Shown here piece by piece: positions 25,145-34,607 of a DNA stretch of 64,000 nt. The notes beneath the pieces were generated by a model. The model saw nothing but the letters and a program-made list of their open reading frames with translations. It searched no databases and was not told the origin of the DNA. The position numbers were made by a program, and so were the translations under genes. Positions within the stretch are counted from its first letter, which is position 1, and every line of letters starts with the position of its first letter. Origin of the DNA: Alphaproteobacteria bacterium (GTDB lineage: Bacteria; Pseudomonadota; Alphaproteobacteria; Rhizobiales; JAJFHC01); the NCBI GenBank assembly GCA_021775805.1, contig JAJFHD010000090.1, positions 124,001-188,000 of the forward strand. The letters are read 5' to 3'.

Positions 25145-26457
25145 CACAGCAATTCCTTCTGCTTAATGCCGAGATAGCCATTGATCAGATCGGGGCTCAT
25201 GTCTTCCGCGGCGACGTCGAGCACGAAAATTCCCAATCTGCGGAGCTTCTCGAACACAACTGTCCGCTCCTGGAGAAATTCATCCGCAACCACAGCCTCC
25301 GCCACGGAGTCGAAATTGGCGGGTTGATCGTCGATCAGCCTGTGAAGAAGGGGATCTTTGAGGCAAACGAACAAAATGAGATGGCGTTGGGCGAGCAAGC
25401 GCATGTTGTCAAGCAGGAGTTCGGCAGAGACCGTATCGACGAAGTCGGTAAAGAGCACAATCAGGCTGCGCCGGTGAAGCCGCGCCGACAGGTGCGTCAA
25501 CGCCAGCGTGAAGTTGCTTTCCGTCGGGCTGTAATGCAGGCGCGCCGTATGATGGCGGAACTGCCCGAAAGCGGTTTGTCCGCGGATTGGTCTGATAAAG
25601 GCTCCGGCTTCTTCGGCAAAGGAATAAAGACCGACAAGATCGCCACTGGAAAGCGCCAGCGACGAGAGCTTCAGACCGGCATTGATGGCATGGTCCAGTT
25701 TCGGCATGCCGTCCACCAGTTCAGACATAAGATGACCGGTGTCGAACGCGACGATCACATTGTGGTTGCGCTCGGCTTTCATTTCCTTGGCCAGCAGTTT
25801 GCGGTGACGGGCGGATTGCTTCCAGTCCACATAACGGGTGTCCATGCCGGGGACAAATTCTCTGAGGGCTTCGAACTCCGATCCGTCGCCGTGAAACCGT
25901 TGTTGCTTTTGGCCGAAATCCCGCGAAAGTTTTTGCAGGTCGAGCGCCATCCGCTGAACCGCCATGATGTTGGGAACGACGGTACAGGACAGACCCAGCG
26001 GGCGGCGCAACCGGCGTTCGCTGAGCCCCAACGGTCCGGCGTAACGCAGCCACACGGCCGTCACGTCGACGACGCCGCGCCGGGTTGGATTGAAGGGCAG
26101 GGTGGCGCTGATCGTCTCGCCGCCGGCGATGGGACTGGAGAAAACCTGGAGTTCGTCCAGCGGTCCTTCGAATTCGACGACCGCCTGGGTTCGGGATGGC
26201 CTGCCACGGCCGTGCCTGGTCAGGTCAAGAACGGCCTTGCCCGGTTCACCGATGCCGATCTCTTCGGGTAACGACAGTTCGAAGGCCGGCGGCGGTTCGA
26301 CATAAAGCATGATCATGTCGGCCGCGACTACCGCGGCAAGAACACCGGCACCGTATACGCAGTAGACCCAGGCGTCTGGTGTGATCGCCATTGTCGCGAT
26401 CATCACCGGAAGCCCGGCGCCTAGGAGAATGACGGCCTTGGTCCGGGGCACGATCAT
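25144..26457 (-). CDS. DUF58 protein (vWA-like partner of MoxR ATPase)
   Basis: 437 residues. Two N-terminal membrane helices ([37 protein letters not shown]) precede a beta-rich region and the DUF58 signature [20 protein letters not shown] with KLLAKEM. A vWA-like domain follows ([17 protein letters not shown]). DUF58 proteins are expected to be the vWA-type clients or adaptors of MoxR AAA+ ATPases. The start ATG overlaps the MoxR stop by 4 nt, indicating translational coupling within the six-gene operon. Confidence 0.9.
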   Translation of the reverse strand: MIVPRTKAVILLGAGLPVMIATMAITPDAWVYCVYGAGVLAAVVAADMIMLYVEPPPAFELSLPEEIGIGEPGKAVLDLTRHGRGRPSRTQAVVEFEGPLDELQVFSSPIAGGETISATLPFNPTRRGVVDVTAVWLRYAGPLGLSERRLRRPLGLSCTVVPNIMAVQRMALDLQKLSRDFGQKQQRFHGDGSEFEALREFVPGMDTRYVDWKQSARHRKLLAKEMKAERNHNVIVAFDTGHLMSELVDGMPKLDHAINAGLKLSSLALSSGDLVGLYSFAEEAGAFIRPIRGQTAFGQFRHHTARLHYSPTESNFTLALTHLSARLHRRSLIVLFTDFVDTVSAELLLDNMRLLAQRHLILFVCLKDPLLHRLIDDQPANFDSVAEAVVADEFLQERTVVFEKLRRLGIFVLDVAAEDMSPDLINGYLGIKQKELL

Positions 26458-27410
26458 CGCGGTGCCGGCACCTGGGCGATCAGGTCGGAGAGAATGTTGT
26501 CCGCGGTTTGTCCGGCGATTTCAGCGCTCGGCGACATGACGATCCTGTGCCGTAGCGCCGGCAGCGCCAGATACTTCACATCATCCGGGATAACATAGTC
26601 CCGCCCGTTCAATGTGGCGTAGGATCGGGCCGCAGACGCCAGCGCGGTCGATGCACGCGCAGACACACCAAACGAAATGTTGGGCGTTTCCCGCGTCGCA
26701 CGGGCGAGCGCGACGATATAGCCGATGATATCGTCATTGAGGCGCACCCGCTCGATGGCATCGCGGATCCCGGTCAGCGCTTCCGGTGTGACGACTGCCG
26801 AAATTTGTTCCTCCAGACCGCCTCCGACGACCGGTTCGTGTCCGTGCAGACGGACGATTTGAAGCTCTTCGTCCTCATCAGGATAACCAACAATGACCTT
26901 GAACATGAAACGGTCGAGTTGTGCTTCAGGCAAGGGGTAGGTGCCCTGCTGTTCGATCGGGTTCTGGGTTGCCACGACCATGAACGCGTTCCCCATGGGA
27001 TAGTCAGTGCCGTCGATGGTCACGATCCGCTCGTTCATGACCTGCAACATGGCGGCCTGGGTCTTTGGCGGTGTGCGGTTGATTTCATCGGCAAGCAGAA
27101 TCTCCGTGAAGATCGGTCCCTTGCTCAGATGAAATTCATTGGTGCGAAAGTCGAAAAGGCTGGTCCCCAGCACATCGCCCGGCATCAGATCGGGTGTGAA
27201 CTGAATCCGGCCGAAGTCGAGGGACAGGCTTGCAGCAAATGAGCGGCACAGGAGCGTCTTGGCGGTCCCTGGAACGCCTTCCAACAAGACATGCCCACCA
27301 CACAAAAGAGCCGTCAGCATCAGGTCCATGACTTCTTCATGGCCAATGATGGTCTTGCGGACTTCAACGCGAATCTGGTCGCATAACGTCCTGATCGATT
27401 CAAGATCCAT
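26454..27410 (-). CDS. MoxR-family AAA+ ATPase
   Basis: 318 residues. Walker A is [17 protein letters not shown], Walker [19 protein letters not shown], sensor 1 [23 protein letters not shown] and the C-terminal lid contains the sensor-2 region [17 protein letters not shown]. All catalytic elements are intact. MoxR ATPases remodel or activate vWA-type partners, here the DUF58 protein encoded next. It overlaps the upstream DUF4350-like gene by 11 nt and the downstream gene by 4 nt. Confidence 0.93.
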   Translation of the reverse strand: MDLESIRTLCDQIRVEVRKTIIGHEEVMDLMLTALLCGGHVLLEGVPGTAKTLLCRSFAASLSLDFGRIQFTPDLMPGDVLGTSLFDFRTNEFHLSKGPIFTEILLADEINRTPPKTQAAMLQVMNERIVTIDGTDYPMGNAFMVVATQNPIEQQGTYPLPEAQLDRFMFKVIVGYPDEDEELQIVRLHGHEPVVGGGLEEQISAVVTPEALTGIRDAIERVRLNDDIIGYIVALARATRETPNISFGVSARASTALASAARSYATLNGRDYVIPDDVKYLALPALRHRIVMSPSAEIAGQTADNILSDLIAQVPAPR

Positions 27411-28647
27411 GAATCATCCTTCTCTTCCAGTTGTAGATCCTGCCGGCTTCGCGCAGCAATTCGAGTTTGTGCCGGGCCTTGATCTGGTGGTTTACGCGAT
27501 CCGTCATGTGGGCCAGTTCGTCGGGTTTTGTTGCCCGGCGCGCCTCTCCGACCCTGTCGAGCCAGGCGACAAGACCGGTGTCATCGAGTGTGCCCGGGGC
27601 ATGGTTGCGCCGTGCAACGTCGCGCACACTGGCGCCGAGGTAGCGGCGGATGATCTCCGAATCTTGTCCGGCCAGACGGAGAAGCCCCGCAGCCGCACCG
27701 ATCAGACTGGATTTGCCGTGGGTCTCCGATCCCGCAGCAGGTCGGACGATCGGACCGAAGCGGGGCGCTGCTGCCCACAAGGCGACCAGCAGAACCAGCA
27801 CGGCGTAGATCAAAACATAGTAGAGCGGTGCCTGAAGCAGAATTTGCAGGAACTCGCGGGGCGGTTGAACCGATCCCGCCCGGGTTTCATCAAAAACCAC
27901 GACACTATCCTCGGGGAATGCTCTGACGATGTGCTCTATGGCGGCAATGTTGCCCAGGTTCCTGAAATCGTAATTGTTCAGAAGGTCCGGGTCGCTCACC
28001 AGCCACAGGTCGCGTCGGTTCTTTTGAAGCCGTCCAACCAGCATGCCATCGTCATTACCTATATGAGGCGTGAAAATCCCGGACTTGAACAACTGACGCG
28101 GGGTCGTCGACTCTGGCAATATGATCGTGCCCCCGGATGTGCGAAGCGCCTTTTTGCTATCGGTGATACTGGCATTCCCGTCCAGTATTCTCAGCGGTGA
28201 CAAAGCGGTCTTGTCAGAATACTTGCCAACTGAGCGCAGCCATCCTTTTGCTGCCGGAAGTCCGGGATACCTTTTGGGCAGAACGACCAAAACCGCTGGA
28301 TGGTTTGTTCGCCGGGTGAAATGGCTTCGGCGCTGTTTGGACGCCCCGATGACAGGTTCGGCAATCACCCGAACGCCATTGGCCCGGTCATGCCGGTCAA
28401 TCTGAGCCGCATAACGCTCTCTCACGACCTGAAATCCGTGGCGTTCGAGCAGATCGGCAAAACCGGCGTATCCGAGTACCGATTTCGACTTCATCCCGGC
28501 GCCATAACGGTCTTTCTTGGAGAGCGTTTCCTGTGGGCTCAAGGTCACCAGCAAAGCCGCAAGAAACAGAATGAGGCCGGCGCCGATCAGGCCAAACACG
28601 ATCTTGGTGGAAAACCCGCCGGATTCACTGGACGTGGTGTCAGCCAT
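27400..28647 (-). CDS. DUF4350-like membrane-anchored protein of MoxR operon
   Basis: 415 residues from ATG 28647. It has one N-terminal membrane helix ([20 protein letters not shown]), an extracytoplasmic region with [20 protein letters not shown] and [16 protein letters not shown], and a second membrane helix near [20 protein letters not shown]. This domain order (helix, DUF4350-type Rossmann-like domain, helix, cytoplasmic tail) is typical of the gene preceding moxR in these operons. Its start lies 8 nt inside the upstream gene's end. Biochemical role unknown. Confidence 0.75.
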   Translation of the reverse strand: MADTTSSESGGFSTKIVFGLIGAGLILFLAALLVTLSPQETLSKKDRYGAGMKSKSVLGYAGFADLLERHGFQVVRERYAAQIDRHDRANGVRVIAEPVIGASKQRRSHFTRRTNHPAVLVVLPKRYPGLPAAKGWLRSVGKYSDKTALSPLRILDGNASITDSKKALRTSGGTIILPESTTPRQLFKSGIFTPHIGNDDGMLVGRLQKNRRDLWLVSDPDLLNNYDFRNLGNIAAIEHIVRAFPEDSVVVFDETRAGSVQPPREFLQILLQAPLYYVLIYAVLVLLVALWAAAPRFGPIVRPAAGSETHGKSSLIGAAAGLLRLAGQDSEIIRRYLGASVRDVARRNHAPGTLDDTGLVAWLDRVGEARRATKPDELAHMTDRVNHQIKARHKLELLREAGRIYNWKRRMIHGS

Positions 28648-29350
28648 GAGAACCCGTCTTTGCAGGAGCCACCAGCGCACTGAAGGCGTCGAAGCACCGA
28701 TCGAAATCCTGACGTGTAATGGCAAGGCCGCCAAAGTGGCTGTGCTCGACACACCGGATGATCAGGGCAAGCTGTTCTTCACGCGAAGGAATCAGATCCA
28801 GTTTGCGTATGAGTTCGCGACTGGTAAAGGCGTCGGACAGATGAAAATTCAGGGACGGTTTTATGATCGCAATTGCTTCCAGCAGCATGCGGTGAACGCC
28901 CGCGGCAAAATCGGTGGTCGTGGCCAGTTCACGCAACAGTGCAGCGATGTAGGCATCGATGTTTCCCAGCGCGTGGGCATCGCGTACCTTTTCGATGTCT
29001 ACTTTTTGCGGGGTTTTTGCCGATCTGAACGAACCTGCGAGCCCTCGCCGGTTTAGCTCTCGTGCAATCATCGCCGCTATCAGCACACCGAACAAACCGA
29101 TCAACAAGTAGGGGACCCAACCGGGAAGTGCAATGCGAACCGATTGCCGGCTGGATGGCTTCTTTTTCTCGGTCTTGGGCAGTTCGGTCTGCAACCCGAG
29201 CTTCGAAACAATTTGTTCCGGGTCGACGGATTGAGCGACTGCGTTGGTCGGGTGTGCAGCGGCGACAACAAACAACACCAGCAACCCGGCAGCCACGTGC
29301 TGCCGAAGTCGCTCGATCGTTCTTGCTGCGTCCAAGGCCACTTCAGGCAA
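28640..29350 (-). CDS. DUF4129-like membrane protein, first gene of MoxR operon
   Basis: About 236 residues. The only starts are non-ATG: TTG at 29350 or GTG at 29341. The sequence begins with a signal-like helix (LLVLFVVAAAHPTNAVAQS), then has a membrane segment WVPYLLIGLFGVLIAAMIA and a cytoplasmic helical domain ending in RQDFDRCFDAFSALVAPA. It fits the DUF4129-type transmembrane protein that commonly opens MoxR/DUF58/SpoIIM operons. It overlaps the next gene by 8 nt. The 209 bp upstream to 29559 should carry the operon promoter, which I could not define. Confidence 0.7.
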   Translation of the reverse strand: MPEVALDAARTIERLRQHVAAGLLVLFVVAAAHPTNAVAQSVDPEQIVSKLGLQTELPKTEKKKPSSRQSVRIALPGWVPYLLIGLFGVLIAAMIARELNRRGLAGSFRSAKTPQKVDIEKVRDAHALGNIDAYIAALLRELATTTDFAAGVHRMLLEAIAIIKPSLNFHLSDAFTSRELIRKLDLIPSREEQLALIIRCVEHSHFGGLAITRQDFDRCFDAFSALVAPAKTGSHG

Positions 29351-29559
29351 TGTCCTTCATGGATTGTTACTGCCGGCATCGTTCGAATCGAATTTCACCA
29401 AGAATATCGACACAGTTTCCTGCCGTCTTGTAAATTTGAACCCGGCTTGTACCGGGCCGTTCGGCACGATCATCGTTGCGCGCCGTCGGCTCCTCCTGTA
29501 GGTCAGCAACATGTGTCTGTTCGCCAGACAGGCGGTTCAAGCGGTGAAGTTGAGACAAC

Positions 29560-30459
29560 GTGGCCAGTATTGGGCAATCCTCAGATGATCTGAAAGCGCG
29601 GGGGGCATCATCCCTGCTCCTTGCAACGCTGATGTTTGCGATCACCGATGCTGCCGCCAAATGGCTCGGTGGCGAGGGGTATCATGCCAGCCAGATCGTG
29701 TTTTTCCGCTACCTGTTCGGCCTGATTCCCATGGGCATTGCCATCTGGTATGCCGGCGGTGTCAGCTTGCGCACATCAAAACCTGTTGCCCATCTGGTCC
29801 GTGCGGTTTTGATGTGTCTCACGTTGCTCCTGTTTTTCTGGGGGTTGAGATATGTCAAGCTGGGGGACGCCATCGCCGTGGCCTTCACCGCGCCTCTCTT
29901 CATAACCGCGCTTTCAATGCCGATTCTGGGGGAACGGGTGGGACCGCACCGATGGGCCGCCGTGGCGGTCGGTTTCCTGGGCATGCTGGTCATTCTGCGA
30001 CCGGGATTTGGCAGTTTTCAGCTTGAAATGCTGTTGATCGTTGCGTCTGCCTTCCTGTTTGCCTTTGCCGTGCTCTTTACCCGTCGGTTGACGTCGACGG
30101 AAACAAACACGTCGATATTCACTTACACCACGATCATTGCCGGCGTGATCATGACACCCTTTGCCGTGGCCACGTGGCAGCCCCCAAACGGATTTTCCAT
30201 GGCAATCTTCCTGTCCATCGGATTGATTGGGGGTACGGCACACTTCCTGGTCATTGTCGCCTATCGTCACTTGCCGGCAGCCGTCAACGCCACACTTGAG
30301 TATGCCGCTCTCATCTGGGCCATCATTCTCGGATTTCTTTTGTGGAACGAGATACCTGACCGCTGGGTTCTGATCGGAGCAGGCATTGTTGTGGCGGCAG
30401 GGATTTACATTACCCACCGTGAGACGCGTGCAAGTGTCAAACGACGCGAGGCCCGTTAA
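29560..30459 (+). CDS. EamA-family (DMT) transporter
   Basis: 299 residues starting at a GTG. Ten hydrophobic helices in two EamA repeats: repeat 1 includes LLLATLMFAITDAAAKWLGG and FFRYLFGLIPMGIAIWY, repeat 2 begins at about 150 with LLIVASAFLFAFAVLFTRRL. Family members export amino acids, nucleosides or other metabolites. It is 95 bp upstream of, and convergent with, the lysine-catabolic genes; a link to lysine or its products is possible but unproven. Confidence 0.87.
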   Translation: MASIGQSSDDLKARGASSLLLATLMFAITDAAAKWLGGEGYHASQIVFFRYLFGLIPMGIAIWYAGGVSLRTSKPVAHLVRAVLMCLTLLLFFWGLRYVKLGDAIAVAFTAPLFITALSMPILGERVGPHRWAAVAVGFLGMLVILRPGFGSFQLEMLLIVASAFLFAFAVLFTRRLTSTETNTSIFTYTTIIAGVIMTPFAVATWQPPNGFSMAIFLSIGLIGGTAHFLVIVAYRHLPAAVNATLEYAALIWAIILGFLLWNEIPDRWVLIGAGIVVAAGIYITHRETRASVKRREAR

Positions 30460-30554
30460 AGTTGACTTGCCGGACAATTGTGTCCGCTGCCCGCTGTTTT
30501 CCAGGCACAAGGCCCGGGATCGATTTGCCGGTGCCGCGAAACTCGAAATCGACG

Positions 30555-31616
30555 TCATGCAATCTGAAACAGATTGCCCGTCCGGGTTGACAGGAATGCG
30601 TCCAGGGGGATGTCTTCCTGCTTCAGGAACCCCTGTGCCGGCAGCACACCGGCACGGACCATTTCGATGACCGCGACCACAGATGCCGATGTCGTCCAGG
30701 CAATTGCGGTGCGGCGGGCGCCCGAGATCTCGACGGGCTTGTAACCATGAACAAATTCCTTGCGGGCGAGGCGGCCCCCGATCCGGCCTTCGGATGCCAC
30801 ATGGACATAGACCACATCGTCGTCGACCGGCGGTTTGGCATTGACCAGGATTTCGCCGGCAATCTCGCGGCGGTCGCGCATGAGAAGTTCGTGGAAAAAG
30901 AAGTTCATCAGATCCATATGTCCGGGATAACGCATGGTCTTGTAGTCGATATTTTCCACCTGTCCGTGATAGGTGTCGCACATGGTGCCCAAGCCGCCCG
31001 ATGTGGTGAAGGCTTCCAGCTTGACGCCGTCGATGTAGAGGGTCTCGTGCCATTCCATCGGCGAAATCCACTTGCGCTCGCCGCTTTCGATCACCTCGCA
31101 GTCGTTGAGATATTCGTTGACCACTCCCTCAGCCGACCAGTTGAAGGCATATCCCATAAGGCCCGTCGGGTTCTGGGGCAGGGCGCCGACCCTCATCCTG
31201 ACCGATCGGCAGGTGTCGAACAGGGCGATCTGGGAGGCGCCGACAATACCCACGAAGCCCGGTGCCAGTCCGCATTGCGGTGCCATCAATCCGCGCGCGG
31301 TCTTGCTCATTTCCAGGATGTTTTCGGTCGTCTTGACGTCTTCGGTGAGATCGAAGTAGTGGATGCCCGCCTTGTGAGCCGCGGCAGCGATCGGGGTGTT
31401 GAGATGGAAGGGCAGACAGGAGAGCACGGCATCTGTCGCCTCGAACTGCGGCAGCAGATGATCGATGTTTTCCAGATCCGCTGAATCTACAGCAAATGGC
31501 AACGGCGTCTGTGGCGGACTCTTGTCGAAACCTGAAACGTCGAAACCGGAGTCATGCAACAGGTGTGCTGCCAGCGTGCCGACCTTGCCAAGGCCGAGGA
31601 CCATGATCTTTTTCAT
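30555..31616 (-). CDS. Lysine 6-dehydrogenase-like / saccharopine dehydrogenase family protein
   Basis: 353 residues from ATG 31616. The N-terminal NAD(P) fold begins KKIMVLGLGKVGTLAAHLLHD with GxGxxG. The rest follows the Lys9/lysine 6-dehydrogenase group (APQCGLAPGFVGIVGA, TSGGLGTMCDTYHGQV). No lysine-ketoglutarate reductase domain is fused or adjacent, so direct oxidative deamination of lysine to piperideine-6-carboxylate is more likely than the saccharopine route. The next enzyme in the pathway is encoded by the upstream gene (26 bp away) and an Lrp-type regulator is divergent, matching known bacterial lysine-catabolic clusters. Confidence 0.82.
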   Translation of the reverse strand: MKKIMVLGLGKVGTLAAHLLHDSGFDVSGFDKSPPQTPLPFAVDSADLENIDHLLPQFEATDAVLSCLPFHLNTPIAAAAHKAGIHYFDLTEDVKTTENILEMSKTARGLMAPQCGLAPGFVGIVGASQIALFDTCRSVRMRVGALPQNPTGLMGYAFNWSAEGVVNEYLNDCEVIESGERKWISPMEWHETLYIDGVKLEAFTTSGGLGTMCDTYHGQVENIDYKTMRYPGHMDLMNFFFHELLMRDRREIAGEILVNAKPPVDDDVVYVHVASEGRIGGRLARKEFVHGYKPVEISGARRTAIAWTTSASVVAVIEMVRAGVLPAQGFLKQEDIPLDAFLSTRTGNLFQIA

Positions 31617-31641
31617 GAGTTTGTTCTCTGTTGCGTGGAGT

Positions 31642-33141
31642 TCAGATATCGAAGGTGATGCCCTGTGCGAGCGGCAGATCGCGGGAGTAATTGATCGTGT
31701 TGGTCTGGCGCCGCATGTAGCCCTTCCAGGCATCCGACCCGGACTCCCGGCCGCCGCCGGTGTCCTTCTCACCGCCGAATGCCCCGCCGATTTCCGCACC
31801 GGAAGGACCAATGTTCACGTTGGCGATGCCGCAATCGGACCCGACCGATGACAGAAAGGTCTCGGTTTCGCGCACATCCGTCGAAAAGATGCACGACGAC
31901 AAACCCTGTGGCACCGCGTTGTGAAGGGCGATGGCGCCATCAAGTGTGTCGTATTTCATGACATAGAGGATGGGAGCGAATGTCTCTTCGCACACAATGG
32001 CTGTTTGCGACGGCATTTCGACAATGGCCGGGCGAGCGTAGGCGGCATTGGGGTAGTCGTCCTGCAGTGCCGGCCCTGACCCATGAACCTGTCCGCCATC
32101 GGCCTTTGCCTGTTCAAGGGCCCGGTCCATCGCGGCCGCTGCGTCGGAGTCGATCAGCGGCCCCACAAGCACGCCGTCCTCCAGCGGGTTGCCTATCGGC
32201 AGGCCGTCATAGGTTGTTTTCAGACGGGCCACGAGCTGGTCGTAGATGCTGTCGTGAACAATCAGCCGGCGCAGACTTGTGCACCTTTGTCCGGCCGTGC
32301 CGACGGCCGAAAACACGATTGCGCGTATCGCCATTTCGAGATCCGCCGTCGGTGCGACGATCATTGCGTTGTTGCCGCCCAGTTCAAGGATGCATCGGCC
32401 GAACCGCTGCGCGAGTGCCACCGATACCGCTTTGCCCATGCGCACCGAGCCGGTGGCCGAAACAACCGCCACGCTTTTGCTGGTTGTGAGAACCTCGCCG
32501 ATCTGCCGCTCGCCGATCACGGTCTGAATGAGACCCTCGGGAGCATCGCCAAACCGCTTGAGCGCACGCTCGCAAATCTTCTGTGTGGCAAGGGCCGTCA
32601 ACGGTGTCTTTTCCGATGGTTTCCAGATGATCGGATCGCCGCATACCAGGGCGAGGGCTGCGTTCCAGCACCATGGTGCCACGGGAAAGTTGAAAGCCGT
32701 GATGATGCCGCACACACCCATCGGATGCCAGGTTTCGCGCATGGCGTGACCCGGTCGTTCCGAGGCGATCGTCAGGCCGTAAAGCTGCCGTGAGAGGCCG
32801 ACGGCAAAGTCACAGATATCGATCATCTCCTGAACTTCGCCCAGACCTTCCTGAAGAATCTTGCCGCACTCCAGGCTGACCAGGGCACCGAGCTTTTCTT
32901 TGTCGGCGCGCAGTTCCTCGCCGATCAGCCGCACAAGCTCGCCTCTTCTGGGCGCCGGCACCTGTCGCCAGGTGCCGAAGGCTGTGCGGGCGGCATCGAT
33001 CGCTGTCTCCACGTCGCCAGACGAATGAGTCCTGAGCCTTGCGATAATTGAACCGTCCACAGGCGTGCTCACGGCCAGGTCGCCGCCTGCAAGCATGTCG
33101 GATGACAGACCGCAGGCCGCCAGGATGTCTTGAAATGTCAT
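31642..33141 (-). CDS. Piperideine-6-carboxylate / aminoadipate semialdehyde dehydrogenase (ALDH7 type)
   Basis: 499 residues from ATG 33141. Aldehyde dehydrogenase elements: GIITAFNFPVAPWCWN, WKPSEKTPLTA, LELGGNNAMI with the general-base Glu and GTAGQRCTSLRR with the nucleophile Cys. The NIGPSGAEIGGAFGGEKDTGG tail is diagnostic of the ALDH7/AmaB/Pcd group, which oxidises 2-aminoadipate 6-semialdehyde to 2-aminoadipate. It lies upstream of the lysine dehydrogenase-like gene on the same strand, presumably in one transcript. Confidence 0.9.
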   Translation of the reverse strand: MTFQDILAACGLSSDMLAGGDLAVSTPVDGSIIARLRTHSSGDVETAIDAARTAFGTWRQVPAPRRGELVRLIGEELRADKEKLGALVSLECGKILQEGLGEVQEMIDICDFAVGLSRQLYGLTIASERPGHAMRETWHPMGVCGIITAFNFPVAPWCWNAALALVCGDPIIWKPSEKTPLTALATQKICERALKRFGDAPEGLIQTVIGERQIGEVLTTSKSVAVVSATGSVRMGKAVSVALAQRFGRCILELGGNNAMIVAPTADLEMAIRAIVFSAVGTAGQRCTSLRRLIVHDSIYDQLVARLKTTYDGLPIGNPLEDGVLVGPLIDSDAAAAMDRALEQAKADGGQVHGSGPALQDDYPNAAYARPAIVEMPSQTAIVCEETFAPILYVMKYDTLDGAIALHNAVPQGLSSCIFSTDVRETETFLSSVGSDCGIANVNIGPSGAEIGGAFGGEKDTGGGRESGSDAWKGYMRRQTNTINYSRDLPLAQGITFDI

Positions 33142-33237
33142 TGTGCCCGATTCCCCGAAGAGTTGAGTCGCTGGAAGGCCCAATGAAACAGGAAAGTCGC
33201 GCTAGCGAAAAGGCATAAACTATTGTCAAAATGTCAG

Positions 33238-33251
33238 ATTATTCTCATAAT
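33238..33251. promoter_or_regulatory. A/T-rich palindrome in Lrp/lysine-catabolic divergent region
   Basis: ATTAT-TCTC-ATAAT, perfect 5-bp arms with a 4-bp spacer. It lies 34 bp before the Lrp-type start and 97 bp before the aldehyde dehydrogenase start. Lrp/AsnC proteins favour A/T-rich imperfect palindromes of about 15 bp, so this is a reasonable operator candidate. Confidence 0.4.
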
Positions 33252-33284
33252 GATATAACAGTTTGGACAATCTGGAAGCACGGG

Positions 33285-33707
33285 ATGATGGACCAACTCG
33301 ATCACGATCTCCTGCAGAATCTTCTGCACGATGCCCGGATGCCAATTACGGATCTGGCAAAGAGACTGAAAGTGTCGCGGGCGACGATTCAGAACCGGAT
33401 TGCCAAATTGAAGCATCAGGGCGTGATTGCACGGTTCACGGTCGAACTGGGCGTAGCGGACGAAGACAGATTGATAAGCGCATTTACGCTTGTGCGGTTG
33501 AACGCCAACGACAACCGGGTAACTGTCGCTGCGCTGAAGAAAGTTTCGTCCGTGTTCGAAGTCCACTCTCTCAGTGGTTCGTTTGACCTTGTCGTGGAGC
33601 TGCGTACAAGGTCTCTGGCAAAACTCGATTCCGTTCTGGACAAGATCAGGGAAATGCCCGATGTACGCGACACCGAAACCAGCATTCGGCTGAATCGGGT
33701 GGGATAG
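33285..33707 (+). CDS. Lrp/AsnC-family regulator
   Basis: About 140 residues from ATG 33285 (33288 also possible; the upstream frame to 33231 overlaps the candidate operator). The HTH LLQNLLHDARMPITDLAKRL with VSRATIQNRIAKLKHQGVI is followed by the RAM effector domain FEVHSLSGSFDLVVELRTRS. Its divergent position next to lysine dehydrogenase and ALDH7 genes makes it the likely lysine-responsive activator of those genes. Confidence 0.9.
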   Translation: MMDQLDHDLLQNLLHDARMPITDLAKRLKVSRATIQNRIAKLKHQGVIARFTVELGVADEDRLISAFTLVRLNANDNRVTVAALKKVSSVFEVHSLSGSFDLVVELRTRSLAKLDSVLDKIREMPDVRDTETSIRLNRVG

Positions 33708-33819
33708 AGGCGGCAGCCAGATGCGATAAGTCTGTTGTTCTGCTCCCGTGGAGTTGAATTCCGGGGCCGCGGCATCATCGCAGCAGTGTCGTTTGCAGCC
33801 AACGAAGGGAAGGCCGATC

Positions 33820-34140
33820 ATGATCGTGACAACAACCGATACAGTTCCGGGGGAGCAGGCAGTGGAAGTGCTCGGTGTTGTTGCCGGCGAGTGTGTCCTT
33901 GGCGCCAACATCGTCCGGGATTTCTTTGCCAATATCCGCGATGTGGTCGGAGGGCGTTCAGGTTCCTACCAGAAAGTTCTGCGCGACGGCCGCAAGCTGG
34001 CAATAGAAGACATGATCGAGGAAGCCGAAGACCTTGGCGCGGACGCAATCGTGGGCGTTGACATTGATTATGAAGCACTGGGCGAAACCTCCAGCATGCT
34101 TATGGTTTCCGTCAATGGCACCGCCGTCAAACTGGGCTGA
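33820..34140 (+). CDS. YbjQ/DUF74 family protein
   Basis: 106 residues from ATG 33820 with GAAGGGAAGG upstream. The sequence [40 protein letters not shown] and [20 protein letters not shown] matches the YbjQ fold, a small pentameric beta-alpha protein often annotated heavy-metal-binding without firm proof. It is a stand-alone gene here; its function is unknown. Confidence 0.9.
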   Translation: MIVTTTDTVPGEQAVEVLGVVAGECVLGANIVRDFFANIRDVVGGRSGSYQKVLRDGRKLAIEDMIEEAEDLGADAIVGVDIDYEALGETSSMLMVSVNGTAVKLG

Positions 34141-34151
34141 TCGGTCAAGCG

Positions 34152-34604
34152 TCAATCCCAGTCGCGGCGTTTCAACCTGAGCAGCAGGCGGCCGTCGCGG
34201 GCAGCAAGCGCAATCGCCAGATGCCCGCCTGAAACCTTGTGGCTGTGTTGCAGGGCGGCCATGAAATTCCCTTCGAATTCCATCACATTCTCGCGACAGA
34301 GCTTTTTGGTCGATGCAAGCGGGCCAATTGTGATGACGTCGTCGATCGTACGATAAGTCCCAAAAAACCTGTTGCAGCCGCCATTGCCGCGAACCTGCCC
34401 GCCACCGGAAAATTGGACAAAAGCATCAACACCGGGCGGCGCTGATACGCCTGCCAGGAAGGCAATCGACCATTCCGAGCCGGCCAGATTGAACGCATTG
34501 GCGCGCTCTGCCGGTATCGACAGGCCGAAGGCCAGCAAAACAGTCAGGCAATGACACACGATAGATCTGAGCCTGTGCCACCGATCCGTGCAGGACACCG
34601 TCAC
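34152..34604 (-). CDS. META-domain secreted protein (HslJ-like)
   Basis: 150 residues from GTG 34604, 3 nt after the stop of the PLP enzyme gene, so probably co-transcribed. An N-terminal signal peptide (CLTVLLAFGLSIPAERANAF) precedes a META domain: AGSEWSIAFLAG, GGQVRGNGGCNRFFGTY and ASTKKLCRENVMEFEGNF. The two conserved cysteines fit the HslJ-type disulfide. Such proteins are periplasmic or lipoprotein-like and linked loosely to stress tolerance; here no lipobox is visible. Confidence 0.8.
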   Translation of the reverse strand: MTVSCTDRWHRLRSIVCHCLTVLLAFGLSIPAERANAFNLAGSEWSIAFLAGVSAPPGVDAFVQFSGGGQVRGNGGCNRFFGTYRTIDDVITIGPLASTKKLCRENVMEFEGNFMAALQHSHKVSGGHLAIALAARDGRLLLRLKRRDWD

Positions 34605-34607
34605 TTG

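Noticed and set aside
24739..26271. A 510-codon open frame on the plus strand
   Set aside because: It lies antisense to the SpoIIM and DUF58 genes, which have clear family motifs; long antisense frames are common in GC-rich DNA and this one has no recognisable protein features.
29914..31071. A 385-codon open frame on the minus strand
   Set aside because: It runs through the EamA and lysine dehydrogenase-like genes in a non-coding frame; composition is not protein-like.
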